Below are positions 7,777 to 18,279 of a DNA stretch of 64,000 nt, piece by piece (the first letter of the stretch is position 1; every line of letters begins with the position of its first letter). Under the pieces are notes generated by a model. That model was not told where the DNA came from and ran no database searches. It saw only the letters and a program-made list of their open reading frames with translations. Source of the stretch: Burkholderiales bacterium Ga0077543 (GTDB lineage: Bacteria; Pseudomonadota; Gammaproteobacteria; Burkholderiales; Burkholderiaceae_C). The stretch is from positions 30,566 through 94,565 of the forward strand of contig LNET01000101.1 of assembly GCA_001464055.1 (NCBI GenBank). The letters are read 5' to 3'. The position numbers and the translations under genes were made by a program.

Positions 7777-10295
7777 ATGTTCACGACGCCGATCCCCTTC
7801 CGCCCGAGCCCGCTTCAGACACCCCTGCCGGCGATGTGAAGCCGGTTGCTGCCAAGCGCAAGCGCGCCCCGCGCAAGGTGGTGGTGGCGCCAGGCGCCGA
7901 AGCCGCTGCTGCGGCTGAGCCGGGGCTGCTTGCCGAGACCCCGGTGCCAGCCGAGCAGGCTGCGTCCGTCCCCGTGCCTGCGCAGGATACCGATCCCATG
8001 CCGGCCAGTCCGGCCGTTGCACGCGCCCGGCGCAAGCCGCGCGCTGCGGTTGCGGCAACTGCGCAAGCGCCAACCGGAGAGCTGGCGACGGCAGCGGTCC
8101 CGCTCCCATCGGCAGCCCTGGAGGCCGGGCATGACGAGAACCCGGGGGGCCGGCAAGGCGCAGACGCTGCAGCGACGGCAGAACCTGCAGCAGCGGCTGA
8201 AGCTGCCGAGGCCGTGGGTGGTGTCGAGGCACCGGAAAGTGGCGACGGTGAACCGGGACGCAGTCCGCGTCGCAGCCGCAATCGCCGTCGCGGGCGACGT
8301 GGCGCCGACAAGCGTGGCGTCGATGGTTCCCAGGTCGAAGGGGCGGCCGCGGGCATGGTCGAAGCTGAGGCGTCGGGCACGACGCTGCCGCCTGTGCCAG
8401 CCGAGGCTGGTGCGGTATTCGCCGAAGTTCTGGCCGGTCGTTTCGACGCAGAAGTCGACACTGGCGACGATGTCCCGGTCGAAGCCGCATTCGAAGCTGT
8501 GGCCGATGCCGATGCCGATGCCGATGCTGAAGACCGGGCCTCGCCTGGGGCCGACCCCATCGCCGGGGCTCAGCCCAAGCGGGTGCTGGCCGCCGAGCCG
8601 GACGCTCCAAAGCTCCACAAGGTGCTGGCGCAATCGGGAGCCGGTTCGCGCCGCGACCTGGAGCAGAAGATCAACGAAGGCCGGGTCAGCGTCAATGGCG
8701 AGGTAGCGCACATCGGCCAGCGCATTTCCTACGGCGACCGCATCGCCATCGACGGCAAGCCGGTGCGCGTGCGCATTGCGCCGCAGCCGGCCCGGGTATT
8801 GGCCTATCACAAGCCGGCCGGCGAGGTCGTCACCCACGACGACCCGCAGCAGCGCCCCACCGTGTTCCGCCGCCTGCCGCGTCTGCAGCAGGGCAAGTGG
8901 CAGTCGGTCGGTCGCCTGGACATCAACACCGAGGGCCTGCTGCTGTTCACGAACTCAGGCGAATTGGCCAACCAGCTGATGCATCCGCGCTTTGGCATCG
9001 AGCGTGAATATGCCGTGCGCTCGCTGGGCACCTTGAACCCCGAGGCCAAGGCCCGGCTGCTGGAGGGCGTGGACATCGACGGCCAGGCCTGCGCTTTCAA
9101 GGCCATCGAGGACGGTGGTGGCGAAGGCGTCAACCATTGGTATCGCTGCGTCATCACCGAAGGCCGCAACCGGGAAGTGCGCAAGCTTTTCGAAGCCGTC
9201 GGGCACGCAGTCAGCCGGCTCATCCGCATCCGCTACGGTTCGGTGGTGCTGCCGCGCGGCCTGAAGCGTGGCGTCTGGGTCGACCTGGACGAACGCGATC
9301 TGCGGACCCTGCGCGGCTTGACCAGTGTGGGCATGCGCACCGAACGCCCAGCGCGCGAAGGCCCGCAGCGCGAAGCCGACGAGGCGCCTGCGGACGGTCG
9401 TTCCGGCCGTGGCCCGCGCAACCGCCGCGGCGGCAAGCGCAAGGGTGAAGGCCAGGGACCAGGGCTCGGCCAGGGATCGGAGCCGCGTGCCAGCGCACCG
9501 CCGTCGTCCGCTGCGCTGGATGACATGCCGCCAGGCTTCATCCCCGATCCCCTGCAGACCTCATTGGGAAACCTGGGCGCCAAGCGCGCGCGTCCGGCTC
9601 GCCCCGGCCGGGGCGACCGCCCCGAGCGCGGCCCCCGTCCGGAAGCCGGTGACAACGGCCCGATTCCCAACCCGTTGCAGCAGACTTACGACAAACGCGC
9701 GATCCAGCAGGAACGAGCGCTGCGTCGCGAGTTGCCGGAAGACGCGCCGATTCCGAACCCGCTGCAGCAGACCTACGATCAGCGAGCGCTGATCCGTGAC
9801 CGTGCGCCGCAGCGTGACATTCCTGACGACGGCCCGATTCCGAACCCGCTGCAGCAGACCTACGACAAGCGCTTTGCCTCGGGCCATGCGGGTGGGGGGC
9901 AGGGCCAGGGCAAAGGTGGCGGTCAGCATGGCGGCGGCAAGGGCGCAGGTACGCGCGGCGCCTTCGGCGGCCAAGGCCCGGCTGGCGGTCAGGGCCGCGC
10001 CAAGCCCAGGGGTGGCGCGGCGAAAAAGACCAGCGGCGGGGCCGGCCGCGAGCCCGATCCGATGCAGACATCGGTGGGTTACATCGGCGGCGACGCTTTC
10101 CTGCGCAAGGGCAGTGGCGGGCGCGGCGGCCGTGGCGGTCCGCGATCGGGCAGCGGGCCCAAGGGCGGCGTCAACCCGGGCACGGGCGGCGGCGGGCGGA
10201 GCGGCCCAAGAACTGGAGGCCCGGGCAAAGGTGGGCCGCGAGGTGGCAGCCGGGGAGGAAAGACCGGCGGCGGCGGCCCGGCTGGCAGCAAGTGA
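7773..10295 (+). CDS. rluB: 23S rRNA pseudouridine(2605) synthase RluB with long low-complexity extensions
   Basis: The conserved core occupies about residues 279-516 of 840: an S4 domain ([17 protein letters not shown]), catalytic [14 protein letters not shown] (Asp near 382) and the closing [14 protein letters not shown]. RluB modifies U2605 of 23S rRNA. The core is flanked by a 278-residue Ala/Pro/Glu/Arg-rich N-terminal arm and a 320-residue C-terminal arm. The C-terminal arm has three copies of [11 protein letters not shown] spaced exactly 29 residues apart, two related DP(L/M)QTS(L/V)G motifs, and an extreme Gly/Arg-rich tail resembling RGG RNA-binding segments. E. coli RluB is about 290 residues, so this is nearly three times the usual length. 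The arms are in frame with no stop, and the last 100 codons still follow the GC-rich pattern of the genome. Confidence 0.93.
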   Translation: MNVHDADPLPPEPASDTPAGDVKPVAAKRKRAPRKVVVAPGAEAAAAAEPGLLAETPVPAEQAASVPVPAQDTDPMPASPAVARARRKPRAAVAATAQAPTGELATAAVPLPSAALEAGHDENPGGRQGADAAATAEPAAAAEAAEAVGGVEAPESGDGEPGRSPRRSRNRRRGRRGADKRGVDGSQVEGAAAGMVEAEASGTTLPPVPAEAGAVFAEVLAGRFDAEVDTGDDVPVEAAFEAVADADADADAEDRASPGADPIAGAQPKRVLAAEPDAPKLHKVLAQSGAGSRRDLEQKINEGRVSVNGEVAHIGQRISYGDRIAIDGKPVRVRIAPQPARVLAYHKPAGEVVTHDDPQQRPTVFRRLPRLQQGKWQSVGRLDINTEGLLLFTNSGELANQLMHPRFGIEREYAVRSLGTLNPEAKARLLEGVDIDGQACAFKAIEDGGGEGVNHWYRCVITEGRNREVRKLFEAVGHAVSRLIRIRYGSVVLPRGLKRGVWVDLDERDLRTLRGLTSVGMRTERPAREGPQREADEAPADGRSGRGPRNRRGGKRKGEGQGPGLGQGSEPRASAPPSSAALDDMPPGFIPDPLQTSLGNLGAKRARPARPGRGDRPERGPRPEAGDNGPIPNPLQQTYDKRAIQQERALRRELPEDAPIPNPLQQTYDQRALIRDRAPQRDIPDDGPIPNPLQQTYDKRFASGHAGGGQGQGKGGGQHGGGKGAGTRGAFGGQGPAGGQGRAKPRGGAAKKTSGGAGREPDPMQTSVGYIGGDAFLRKGSGGRGGRGGPRSGSGPKGGVNPGTGGGGRSGPRTGGPGKGGPRGGSRGGKTGGGGPAGSK
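9657..9872 (+). repeat. Tandem 87-bp coding repeat in rluB (three copies, the last partial)
   Basis: Three units start at 9657, 9744 and 9831, an exact period of 87 bases or 29 codons. Each begins with (G/A)[11 protein letters not shown](K/Q)R; the first two continue for the whole period with similar Arg/Glu-rich linkers ending in P-(E/D)-D, and the third runs into the Gly-rich tail. The DNA differs at third codon positions between copies, so the repeats are old or maintained as protein rather than freshly duplicated. Confidence 0.85.
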
Positions 10296-10367
10296 CGGGC
10301 AGGCCCGCAGGCTAGAATCCAGGGCTTTGCCGCGTCTGTGACCGGCTTCGAATTCAGGAGAATCACC

Positions 10368-10793
10368 ATGGCTATCGAACGCACTCTTTCCATCATCAAG
10401 CCCGACGCCGTGGCCAAGAACGTCATCGGCCAGATCTACGCACGCTTCGAAGGCGCCGGCCTGAAGGTCGTGGCTGCCCGCATGGCGCATCTGTCGCGCG
10501 GCGAAGCCGAAGCTTTCTATGCGGTGCACAAGGCGCGCCCATTCTTCAACGACCTGGTGAGCTTCATGATCAGCGGTCCGGTGATGATCCAGGCCCTGGA
10601 AGGCGAGAACGCCATCGCCAAGAACCGCGAGCTCATGGGCGCCACCGACCCGAAGAAGGCCGAGAAGGGCACCATCCGCGCCGACTTCGCCGACAGCATC
10701 GACGCCAATGCGGTGCATGGCAGCGACGCCCCCGAGACAGCTGCCGCGGAAGTGGCTTTCTTCTTCCCCGGCATGAACGTCTATTCGCGCTGA
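10368..10793 (+). CDS. ndk: Nucleoside diphosphate kinase
   Basis: A 141-residue Ndk with the N-terminal [15 protein letters not shown] and the active-site histidine (His117) in [10 protein letters not shown]. It transfers the terminal phosphate from ATP to NDPs through a phosphohistidine. Length is that of the family. The start is ATG 10368 with an AGGAG eight bases upstream; the extension to GTG 10338 is not conserved. It opens the ndk-rlmN-pilF-rodZ-ispG-hisS block typical of Burkholderiales. The stop codon sits inside a short perfect inverted repeat (10787-10801) that lacks a T-tract. Confidence 0.97.
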   Translation: MAIERTLSIIKPDAVAKNVIGQIYARFEGAGLKVVAARMAHLSRGEAEAFYAVHKARPFFNDLVSFMISGPVMIQALEGENAIAKNRELMGATDPKKAEKGTIRADFADSIDANAVHGSDAPETAAAEVAFFFPGMNVYSR

Positions 10794-10830
10794 AACAGCG
10801 CCGAGCCGGGGCGAGAGGGCTGAGCAAGCC

Positions 10831-11988
10831 ATGGCCGTCAACCTGCTCGACTTCGACCTCGAAGGCCTGACGGCGTTTTGTGCCTCGCTGGGCGAGAAGC
10901 CCTTTCGCGCGGTGCAACTGTTTCGCTGGTTGCACCAGCTCGGGGTGGCCGATTTCGACGCGATGTCGGATCTGGCCAAGTCTCTTCGCAGCAAGCTTGC
11001 CGGCACTGCTGAAGTGCGGGGCCTGTCCCTGCTGAGCGAACATGTTTCAGCCGACGGGACGATCAAGTGGCTGTTCGACGTCGGTCAGGGCAACGCGGTC
11101 GAAACCGTCTATATCCCCGAAACCGACCGGGGTACGCTGTGCGTCTCGTCGCAGGCCGGCTGTGCGGTGGGTTGCCGCTTCTGCTCGACCGGCCACCAGG
11201 GTTTCAGCCGCAACCTGAGCACTGGCGAAATCGTCGCCCAGCTCTGGTTTGCCGAACATCGGCTGCGTGGTTCCGGCGGCCGTCAGGCGGGCGAGCGTGT
11301 CATCGACAACGTCGTGATGATGGGCATGGGCGAGCCCCTGCAGAACTATGGTGCCCTGGTGCCGGCCTTGCGCACCATGCTCGATGACCATGGCTATGGG
11401 CTGTCGCGGCGGCGCGTGACGGTGTCGACATCGGGGGTGGTGCCCATGATCGACCGACTGCGTGACGATTGCCCGGTGGCCCTGGCGGTTTCGCTGCACG
11501 CGCCCGACGACCTTCTGCGCGACAATCTGGTGCCCTTGAACCGCAAGTATCCAATTGCCGAACTGCTGGACGCGTGCCAGCGTTACCTGGACGCCGCGCC
11601 ACGCGACTTCATCACCTTCGAGTACTGCATGCTCGACGGCGTGAACGACACGCCCGCGCACGCGCAGGCACTCGTGCAACTGTTGAAGCCGCGCATCCAC
11701 TGCAAGCTGAACCTGATTCCATTCAACCCTTTCCCGGCTTCGGGCCTGACACGATCGCCACGCGAACGTGTGCAGGCCTTCGCGCGCGTGCTGCAGGAAG
11801 CCGGGCTCGTCACCACGGTGCGCAAGACCCGCGGCGACGACATCGACGCTGCCTGCGGTCAGTTGGCCGGGGAAGTGCAGGACCGCACTCAGGTGCAGGA
11901 GCGCATGGCCCGTCTGCGCCAGGCGTCGGCCGCGGCTGGCCGCGAGGTCATCTCGATCATGCCGCTGACACCAGGGGCACGGGCTTGA
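10831..11988 (+). CDS. rlmN: Dual-specificity 23S rRNA/tRNA methyltransferase RlmN
   Basis: A radical SAM methyltransferase of 385 residues. The cluster-binding cysteines are Cys111, Cys115 and Cys118 in [11 protein letters not shown]. Other family features are RWLHQLGV near the N-terminus, [17 protein letters not shown] and the C-terminal [14 protein letters not shown] with the second catalytic cysteine. RlmN makes 2-methyladenosine at A2503 of 23S rRNA and A37 of some tRNAs. Its stop overlaps the TTG start of pilF (TTGA at 11985-11988). Confidence 0.96.
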   Translation: MAVNLLDFDLEGLTAFCASLGEKPFRAVQLFRWLHQLGVADFDAMSDLAKSLRSKLAGTAEVRGLSLLSEHVSADGTIKWLFDVGQGNAVETVYIPETDRGTLCVSSQAGCAVGCRFCSTGHQGFSRNLSTGEIVAQLWFAEHRLRGSGGRQAGERVIDNVVMMGMGEPLQNYGALVPALRTMLDDHGYGLSRRRVTVSTSGVVPMIDRLRDDCPVALAVSLHAPDDLLRDNLVPLNRKYPIAELLDACQRYLDAAPRDFITFEYCMLDGVNDTPAHAQALVQLLKPRIHCKLNLIPFNPFPASGLTRSPRERVQAFARVLQEAGLVTTVRKTRGDDIDAACGQLAGEVQDRTQVQERMARLRQASAAAGREVISIMPLTPGARA

Positions 11989-12803
11989 CCGGGTCTGCTC
12001 GCCTCCGCATCGGGTTCGCGTTGACCCTGGCGGGTGTGCTGGCACTGCTGGGCGGCTGCGTCAGCGTGCCCCAGCCCGACCCGAACAACCCGGGGCGCGA
12101 AATCCGGCAGCCTGCCGAGAATGCCGATCCTGAGCGCCGGGCCAAGGTTCGCCTGGAACTGGCCGGCCTGTACTTTGCGCGCGGCCAGTCGGAAACCGCG
12201 CTGGACGAAGTGCGCCAGGCGCTGGAAGCCCGCCCGAACCTGCCCGAAGCCCACAGCCTGCGCGGCTTGATCTACGCCAGCCTGGGCGACATGGCACGTT
12301 CCGAACAAAGCTTCAAGCGGGCGCTGGAACTCAATGCGCGCGATGCCGACGCCATGCACAACTTTGGCTGGGTCCTGTGCCAGCAGCAGCGTTTCGACGA
12401 GGCCGATGCGCTGTTCGGCCGCGCGCTGGCCCAGCCGCAATACCGTGACCAGATGCGCAGCCTGCTGGCGCGCGGGGTGTGCCAGGCCCGCGCTGGTCGT
12501 TGGGCCGATGCCGAGCGCACGCTGACGCGCTCGTACGAACTGGACCCGGCCAACCCGGTCACCGCCTTCAACCTGAGTGAAGTGCTGCTGCATCGCGGAG
12601 AACTCGAGCGCGCCCGGTTCTACGTGGCCCGCATCAACGGCCAGCCCGATTTGTCCAGCGCCCAGACGCTGTGGCTGGCGGCGCGGATCGAGAGGCGGCT
12701 GGGCAATCTGGCCGGTGTCCAGGACTTCGGCCGGCAGTTGCGTGACCGTTTCCCGCAGTCGGCCGAGGCCCTGCGCTACGAACGAGGAAGATTCGATGAC
12801 TGA
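11985..12803 (+). CDS. pilF: Type IV pilus biogenesis/stability lipoprotein PilF (PilW)
   Basis: A 272-residue TPR lipoprotein. The signal peptide ends LALLGGC with the lipidated cysteine at residue 25. At least five TPR units follow, for example [19 protein letters not shown] and [19 protein letters not shown]. PilF is the pilotin that brings the PilQ secretin to the outer membrane. The start is inferred as TTG 11985, the only start codon that keeps the complete signal peptide, and it forms a TTGA overlap with rlmN. Position between rlmN and rodZ is conserved. Confidence 0.93.
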   Translation: MTGSARLRIGFALTLAGVLALLGGCVSVPQPDPNNPGREIRQPAENADPERRAKVRLELAGLYFARGQSETALDEVRQALEARPNLPEAHSLRGLIYASLGDMARSEQSFKRALELNARDADAMHNFGWVLCQQQRFDEADALFGRALAQPQYRDQMRSLLARGVCQARAGRWADAERTLTRSYELDPANPVTAFNLSEVLLHRGELERARFYVARINGQPDLSSAQTLWLAARIERRLGNLAGVQDFGRQLRDRFPQSAEALRYERGRFDD

Positions 12804-13707
12804 GCCCGGGCGGGGCCCCGAAACCGCCGGCAGCCTGCTGCGTGCCGCCCGCGACAAGCAGGGACTGCACATCGCCGCGCTGGCCGCGGCCATCAAGGTC
12901 GCGCCACGCAAGCTGGACGCCCTCGAGAACAACCGCTGGGACGAACTGCCTGACGCCACCTTCACCCGTGCCCTGGCGCAGACGGTCTGCCGCACGCTGA
13001 AGATCGACGCGCGCCCGGTGCTCGAGCTTTTGCCCGCGGCCGGGGCCGGCACGCTGGAGAACGTGGCTGGCACCCTGAACACACCCTTCAGCGAACGGGG
13101 CAGCCACCCTTCGGGCGCGGCTGGCGCTGCGGTTCGGCCCATGGTCTGGGCGGGCGGCCTGCTGCTGCTGGCGGCACTGGTGGTGTACTTCGTGCCTTCG
13201 GGTTACTGGGCTGCACTGCTCGACGGTGAAGCCGTGGTGGCGGTGCCGACCCCTGCCTTCCCGGCCTCCGAAGCCGTGTCGGCCACGGTTGCCGCCGAGC
13301 CGGTCCAGGCGCTGACGCTGCCACCTCCCCCAGTGGCGGCTTCGGCTTCCCCTGATGCTGCGGCGCCGGCCCCGGCCGCCAGCGTGGCCTTGGCGCCGCC
13401 GGCTGCGGCCACGGCCGTGGCTGCCGTCGAGGCCCCGGCCCAGCCCACGGCCGCTTCCGGTCCCCCGGCGCCGAACAGCATCCTGATCCTCGTCGTTCAA
13501 GCCAGCTGGATCGAGGCCCGCGACGCCCAGGGGCGAGTGCTGGTGTCGCGTCTGGTCGGCGACGGCGAAAAGCTGCAGCTTGACGGTGAACTGCCGGTGC
13601 GCCTGGTCATCGGCAACGCGGCCGGCGTGGAGCTCAGCTTCCGCCAGCAGCGCATCGATCTGCCTGCGCTGACCCGTGACAATGTCGCGCGACTGCAGCT
13701 CCCCTGA
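12796..13707 (+). CDS. rodZ: RodZ-like helix-turn-helix membrane protein
   Basis: The N-terminal 70 residues are an HTH_25 domain ([23 protein letters not shown]). A transmembrane segment lies at about residues 116-134 ([17 protein letters not shown]), followed by a long Ala/Pro-rich periplasmic linker, then a C-terminal DUF4115 domain ([20 protein letters not shown]). This is the layout of RodZ, which links MreB to the elongasome and sets rod shape. The sequence similarity to E. coli RodZ is modest, so the symbol is by architecture and by its conserved position before ispG. It overlaps pilF by 8 bases. 303 residues. Confidence 0.85.
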   Translation: MTEPGRGPETAGSLLRAARDKQGLHIAALAAAIKVAPRKLDALENNRWDELPDATFTRALAQTVCRTLKIDARPVLELLPAAGAGTLENVAGTLNTPFSERGSHPSGAAGAAVRPMVWAGGLLLLAALVVYFVPSGYWAALLDGEAVVAVPTPAFPASEAVSATVAAEPVQALTLPPPPVAASASPDAAAPAPAASVALAPPAAATAVAAVEAPAQPTAASGPPAPNSILILVVQASWIEARDAQGRVLVSRLVGDGEKLQLDGELPVRLVIGNAAGVELSFRQQRIDLPALTRDNVARLQLP

Positions 13708-13750
13708 ACCCCCCCTTCCAGGCGCCCGCATCTGCCCAGGACCCTGCACC

Positions 13751-15028
13751 ATGAACGCACCCGAGCTTTTCGACATCATCGATGCCGCTGCACCGGCGCC
13801 CCGCCGTTCGCGCCAGGCGCGCGTGGTCTGGGGCAGCCGGGTCGTCACCGTGGGCGGTGACGCGCCGGTGCGGGTGCAGTCGATGACCAATACCGACACC
13901 GTCGACGCGATCGGCACGGCCATCCAGGTCAAGGAACTGGCCGCCGCTGGCAGCGAGATGGTGCGCATCACGGTCAATACGCCCGAGGCTGCGCAAGCCG
14001 TGCCCTATGTGCGTGAACAGCTCGACCGCATGGGCGTGGACGTGCCGCTGGTGGGCGACTTCCACTACAACGGCCACCGCCTGCTCACCGACTACCCGGC
14101 CATGGCGCAGGCGCTCAGCAAGTACCGCATCAACCCCGGCAACGTCGGCAAGGGCGACAAGCGCGACCGCCAGTTCGCGATGATGATCGAGGCCGCAGCC
14201 AGGTACGACAAGGTCGTGCGCATCGGCGTGAACTGGGGCAGCCTGGACCAGGAACTGCTGGCCGAATTGATGGACCAGAACGCGCTCCGGGCCCAGCCGG
14301 TGGACGCCAAGCAGGTGATGTACCAGGCCTTGATCCAGTCGGCGTTGAGTTCGGCCGAGGTCGCGCGTGAACTGGGCCTGAATCCCGACAACATCGTCAT
14401 CAGCTGCAAGGTCAGTGGTGTGCAGGACCTCATCAGCGTCTACCGCGCGCTGGCGCGCCGCTGCGACTACGCCCTGCACCTGGGCCTGACCGAAGCCGGC
14501 ATGGGCACCAAGGGCACGGTGGCCAGCGCCACGGCCCTGGCCATCCTGCTGCAGGAAGGCATCGGCGACACCATCCGCGTGAGCCTGACGCCCCAGCCGG
14601 GCGAGGCCCGCACCCAGGAAGTGGTGGTGGCCATGGAAATCCTGCAGAGCCTGGGCCTGCGTGCCTTCAACCCCAGCGTCACGGCCTGCCCGGGCTGCGG
14701 TCGCACCACCAGCACCACGTTCCAGGAACTGGCCAAGCAGATCGACGACTTCCTGCGCGCACAGATGCCGGTGTGGAAGCTCAGGTACCCCGGCGTCGAG
14801 AACCTGAAGGTGGCGGTGATGGGCTGCATCGTCAACGGCCCGGGCGAAAGCAAGCATGCCGACATCGGCATCAGCCTGCCCGGCACTGGCGAAGCCCCGG
14901 CCGCCCCGGTGTTCATCGACGGTGAAAAGGCGCTGACCCTGCGCGGCGAGAACATCGCCAACGAGTTTCACAAGCTCGTCGAAAGCTATATCGAACGCCG
15001 CTTCGGCAGCGTCACGGCGGCGCATTGA
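13751..15028 (+). CDS. ispG: 4-hydroxy-3-methylbut-2-enyl-diphosphate synthase IspG (GcpE)
   Basis: The penultimate enzyme of the MEP isoprenoid pathway, a 4Fe-4S protein of 425 residues. The N-terminal TIM-barrel part has [12 protein letters not shown] and NPGNVG. The cluster ligands are Cys313 and Cys316 in CPGCGRT and Cys359 in [10 protein letters not shown]. Start ATG 13751 (MNAPELFDI) is preferred over the extended frame from 13676, which runs into rodZ. ispC, later in the same pathway's order, is at 37 kb. Confidence 0.97.
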   Translation: MNAPELFDIIDAAAPAPRRSRQARVVWGSRVVTVGGDAPVRVQSMTNTDTVDAIGTAIQVKELAAAGSEMVRITVNTPEAAQAVPYVREQLDRMGVDVPLVGDFHYNGHRLLTDYPAMAQALSKYRINPGNVGKGDKRDRQFAMMIEAAARYDKVVRIGVNWGSLDQELLAELMDQNALRAQPVDAKQVMYQALIQSALSSAEVARELGLNPDNIVISCKVSGVQDLISVYRALARRCDYALHLGLTEAGMGTKGTVASATALAILLQEGIGDTIRVSLTPQPGEARTQEVVVAMEILQSLGLRAFNPSVTACPGCGRTTSTTFQELAKQIDDFLRAQMPVWKLRYPGVENLKVAVMGCIVNGPGESKHADIGISLPGTGEAPAAPVFIDGEKALTLRGENIANEFHKLVESYIERRFGSVTAAH

Positions 15029-15097
15029 CGCTGGGTCCGGCCCGCTGCTTCGACCTGTCACTACACCTCTGCGGCGCACCAGGCGCCGAAATTCGCC

Positions 15098-16420
15098 ATG
15101 GCTGAACGACTGACTGCCGTCAAAGGCATGAACGACATCCTTCCGGCTGGCGTGCCGCGCAAGGAGAAGCTGCCCGACTCGGCGCTGTGGCGCTGGTTCG
15201 AGCGCACCGTCGACACGGTGCTCACCCGCCACGGTTACCAGTACCTGCTGACCCCCGTGGTCGAACCCACAGCACTGTTCGTACGCGGCATCGGCGAAGC
15301 CACCGACATCGTCGAGAAGGAGATGTATTCCTGGACCGACAGCATGAACGGCGACGCGTTGACCCTGCGGCCCGAAATCACGGCCGGCATCGTGCGCGCG
15401 ATGGTCGAGCACAACGCGCTGTACAACGGCCCGCTGCGGGTGTGGTCACTGGGACCGGTGTTCCGCCATGAGAGACCGCAGAAAGGGCGTTATCGGCAGT
15501 TCTTTCAGCTGGACGTCGAAGCGCTCGGCTGCGCCGGCCCCGACGTCGACGCCGAACTGATCCTGATGGTACGCAGCCTCTGGCAGGCGCTGGGCCTGGT
15601 CATCGGCCAGCATGTGCGCCTGGAACTGAACAGCCTCGGGCAGCCCGAGGAGCGGGCCGCGCACCGTGGGGCGCTGGTGAGCTACTTCGAAGCGCACGCC
15701 GACCAGCTCGACGAGGACTCGAGACGGCGGCTGCAGAGCAACCCGCTGCGCATCCTGGACAGCAAGAACCCGGCATTGCAGGCTCTGGTCGAGGCGGCGC
15801 CGAAGCTGTTCGATCACCTGGGCGCCGAGTCGCGGGCCCACCTGGACAGCGTGCGCGCCGTGCTGGACGCCGCGGGCCTGCCTTATCGCATCAATCCGCG
15901 CCTGGTGCGCGGGCTGGACTACTACAACCTGACCGTCTTCGAATGGGTGACCGACCACCTGGGCTCGCAAGGCACCGTCTGCGGGGGCGGGCGCTACGAC
16001 GGCCTGTTCGAGCAGCTGGGAGGCAAGCCGACGCCGGCCATCGGCTTCGGTCTGGGCATCGAACGCCTCTTGCTGCTGCTTCAGGAACTGGCCCTGCCCG
16101 TGCCTGCGGCCGCGCCCGATGCCTATGCCGTGCTGGGCGAGGGCGTGGCGCTGCCTCGCGTGCTCGTGCTGCTGGATGTCCTGCGGACTGCAGGCGTGTC
16201 GGTGCTGATGCATGCGGGCGGCAAGGAAGGCCCTGGCAGCATGAAGTCTCAATTCAGGCGAGCCGACGCCTGCGGCGCGCGCTTCGCACTGGTGTTCGGC
16301 GCCGACGAAGTGGCCACGGATCAAGTCGCCCTGAAGCCCTTGCGCGATGCCGCGGCCGTCCAGACCCTGCTGCCGATGAGCCAGCCCGACACCTGGGCGG
16401 CCTTGCTGCGCAGGCCATAA
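15098..16420 (+). CDS. hisS: Histidine-tRNA ligase
   Basis: A class II aminoacyl-tRNA synthetase of 440 residues. Motif 2 is around [17 protein letters not shown], the histidine-specific loop [15 protein letters not shown] follows, and motif 3 is [13 protein letters not shown]. The C-terminal anticodon-binding domain is complete. It charges tRNA-His with histidine in the cytoplasm. ATG at 15098 after a 70-base gap from ispG. A catalytically dead relative of this enzyme, hisZ, is at 23.5 kb. Confidence 0.97.
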   Translation: MAERLTAVKGMNDILPAGVPRKEKLPDSALWRWFERTVDTVLTRHGYQYLLTPVVEPTALFVRGIGEATDIVEKEMYSWTDSMNGDALTLRPEITAGIVRAMVEHNALYNGPLRVWSLGPVFRHERPQKGRYRQFFQLDVEALGCAGPDVDAELILMVRSLWQALGLVIGQHVRLELNSLGQPEERAAHRGALVSYFEAHADQLDEDSRRRLQSNPLRILDSKNPALQALVEAAPKLFDHLGAESRAHLDSVRAVLDAAGLPYRINPRLVRGLDYYNLTVFEWVTDHLGSQGTVCGGGRYDGLFEQLGGKPTPAIGFGLGIERLLLLLQELALPVPAAAPDAYAVLGEGVALPRVLVLLDVLRTAGVSVLMHAGGKEGPGSMKSQFRRADACGARFALVFGADEVATDQVALKPLRDAAAVQTLLPMSQPDTWAALLRRP

Positions 16421-16456
16421 TCCCGCTCTTTTGCCGACCACGCCGACAAGCAATCC

Positions 16457-17176
16457 ATGGCCACCCCACTCGACCTGCAGGAGCAGGAACAGCTCGACTC
16501 CCTCAAGGCGTTCTGGAAGCAGTACGGCAACCTTCTGACCTGGACCGTGATCGCAGCGCTGGCGGCCTTTGCGGGCTGGAACGGATGGAACTACTGGCAG
16601 CGTGAACAGGGGTTCAAGGCCGGCGCGCTGTACGAGGAGCTGGACCGTGCCGTCGCTGCCGGCAATCTCGATCGAGTCCAGCGCGCGCTGGGCGACCTGC
16701 AGGCGAAGTACCCCAAGACGGCCTTTGCCGAGCAGGGATCGCTGCTGGTCGCCAAACTTCAGTTCGACCGGGGGCAGCCCGAAGCAGCCCGCGCCGCGCT
16801 GACCTGGCTGGCCGAGAAGGGCACACAGGATGAAGCGCGCACCATTGCGCGCCTGCGCCTGGCCGCCCTGCAGGCGTCCGAGAAACAGTACGACGAGGCC
16901 CTGAAGACCCTGGACGCCGCCAGCGCCGTGGGCTTCGAGTCCCTCGTGGCGGACCGCCGTGGCGATATCCTGCTGGCCCAGGGCAAGACGGCCGAGGCCC
17001 GCGCGGCCTACCAGGCGGCCTGGGCGGGCATGGAGCCCACGCTGGACTACCGCCGCGTCGTCGACGCCAAGCTCACCGCGCTGGGGGCTCCACCGGCAGC
17101 GGTCGCGGCCTCGGCGCCAGTCGCGGCCACAGCGGCTTCGGCGGCTCCGACAACGGCCTCCGGAGCTTCGCGGTGA
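16457..17176 (+). CDS. YfgM-family tetratricopeptide membrane protein
   Basis: A 239-residue protein with a short cytoplasmic N-terminus (LDLQEQEQLDSLKAFWKQYG), one transmembrane segment at about residues 24-46 and a periplasmic TPR-like helical domain (PKTAFAEQGSLLVAKLQF, ARLRLAALQASEKQYDEAL). This matches YfgM, an ancillary SecYEG-associated protein that in E. coli works with PpiD and influences periplasmic chaperone networks. The C-terminal 30 residues are an Ala-rich tail. Position between hisS and bamB is conserved across beta- and gammaproteobacteria. The stop overlaps the bamB GTG start. Confidence 0.9.
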   Translation: MATPLDLQEQEQLDSLKAFWKQYGNLLTWTVIAALAAFAGWNGWNYWQREQGFKAGALYEELDRAVAAGNLDRVQRALGDLQAKYPKTAFAEQGSLLVAKLQFDRGQPEAARAALTWLAEKGTQDEARTIARLRLAALQASEKQYDEALKTLDAASAVGFESLVADRRGDILLAQGKTAEARAAYQAAWAGMEPTLDYRRVVDAKLTALGAPPAAVAASAPVAATAASAAPTTASGASR

Positions 17177-18279
17177 CGCGCCGCCTGCTGGCCCTGGCGC
17201 TGGCCCTGGCCCTGACGGCCTGCAGCAGCGACAAGCCCAAGCCCACGCCACTGGAAAGCCTGCAACCAACGATCGCTGGCCGGCAGGTGTGGAACGCCAG
17301 CGTCGGTGCCATCGCTTTCCCGATGGTGCCCACGGCCCGCGCAGGCGCCTATTTCGTGGCTGGCGACGACGGCACGGTGCTGGCCCTCGACGCCGAAACC
17401 GGGGCCGAGCGCTGGCGCACCCGCATCAACGACCGTTTGTCGGCCGGTGTGGGCAGCGACGGCCGTTTTGTCAGCGTCGTGACCCGCGGCAACGAAGTCG
17501 TGGTGCTGGACGCTGGCCGCGAGATCTGGCGCAAGCGTGTGCCTTCGGCGGTGGTGACACCGCCGCTGGTGGCGGGTGAGCGCGTCTTCGTCAAGGGCGT
17601 GGACCGTGCGGTGCACGCCTTCGACGTCCTCGACGGGCGCCGGCTGTGGACCATGCAGCGTCCTGGCGACCCGCTGACGCTGTCGCAGCCCAGCGTACTG
17701 ACCGCCTTCGGCAACACCTTGTTGGTCGCGCAGGGCGCACGGCTGGCTGCCGTCGACCCTTTGCGCGGCACGGTGCAATGGGAAGTCCCGCTGGCATCAC
17801 CCCGCGGCACGAACGAAGTCGAACGCCTTGCCGATCTGGTCGGGCCGCCCGCGCGCGTGGGCAACCGCATCTGCGCACGTTCCTTCCAGTCGGCCGTCGC
17901 TTGCGCCGACGTTTCGAAAGGCACGGTGCTGTGGTCACGCAACGTCGGCGGCCTGAACGCGGTGGGCAGCGATGCCGATCATGTCTTCGGTGCCGACGCC
18001 AGCGATCGCATCACCGCCTGGCGTGCAGCCAATGGCGATGTCGCCTGGACGAGCGAGAAGTATCTGCATCGTGGCCTGAGTGGTGCGCTGGCTCTGGGTC
18101 CGACCGTGGTGTTCGGCGACAGCGAAGGCTTCCTGCACTTTCTGTCGACGACCACTGGCGAAGCACAGCTTCGCCTGCCCACGGACGGGTCGGCCATCGT
18201 CGGCACACCCACCGTCAGCGGCACAACCCTGCTCGTGACCACGCGCAAGGGCGGCCTCTACGCCTTCCGCCCCAATTGA
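17173..18279 (+). CDS. bamB: Outer membrane protein assembly factor BamB
   Basis: A 368-residue lipoprotein with signal peptide ending LALTAC (lipidated Cys17) and an eight-bladed PQQ-like beta-propeller. The repeat signature is visible several times: [44 protein letters not shown] and [13 protein letters not shown]. BamB binds the BamA POTRA domains and assists OMP insertion. GTG start at 17173 overlaps the yfgM stop. Its own stop overlaps the TTG start of der. Confidence 0.95.
   Translation: MTRRLLALALALALTACSSDKPKPTPLESLQPTIAGRQVWNASVGAIAFPMVPTARAGAYFVAGDDGTVLALDAETGAERWRTRINDRLSAGVGSDGRFVSVVTRGNEVVVLDAGREIWRKRVPSAVVTPPLVAGERVFVKGVDRAVHAFDVLDGRRLWTMQRPGDPLTLSQPSVLTAFGNTLLVAQGARLAAVDPLRGTVQWEVPLASPRGTNEVERLADLVGPPARVGNRICARSFQSAVACADVSKGTVLWSRNVGGLNAVGSDADHVFGADASDRITAWRAANGDVAWTSEKYLHRGLSGALALGPTVVFGDSEGFLHFLSTTTGEAQLRLPTDGSAIVGTPTVSGTTLLVTTRKGGLYAFRPN

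Noticed and set aside
9657..9872. CRISPR-like or intergenic tandem repeat
   Set aside because: The period is a multiple of three, lies inside the rluB reading frame and encodes a repeated peptide.
10787..10801. Terminator after ndk
   Set aside because: GCGCTG/CAGCGC with a three-base loop lacks a T-tract and spans the stop codon; rlmN follows closely and is probably co-transcribed.
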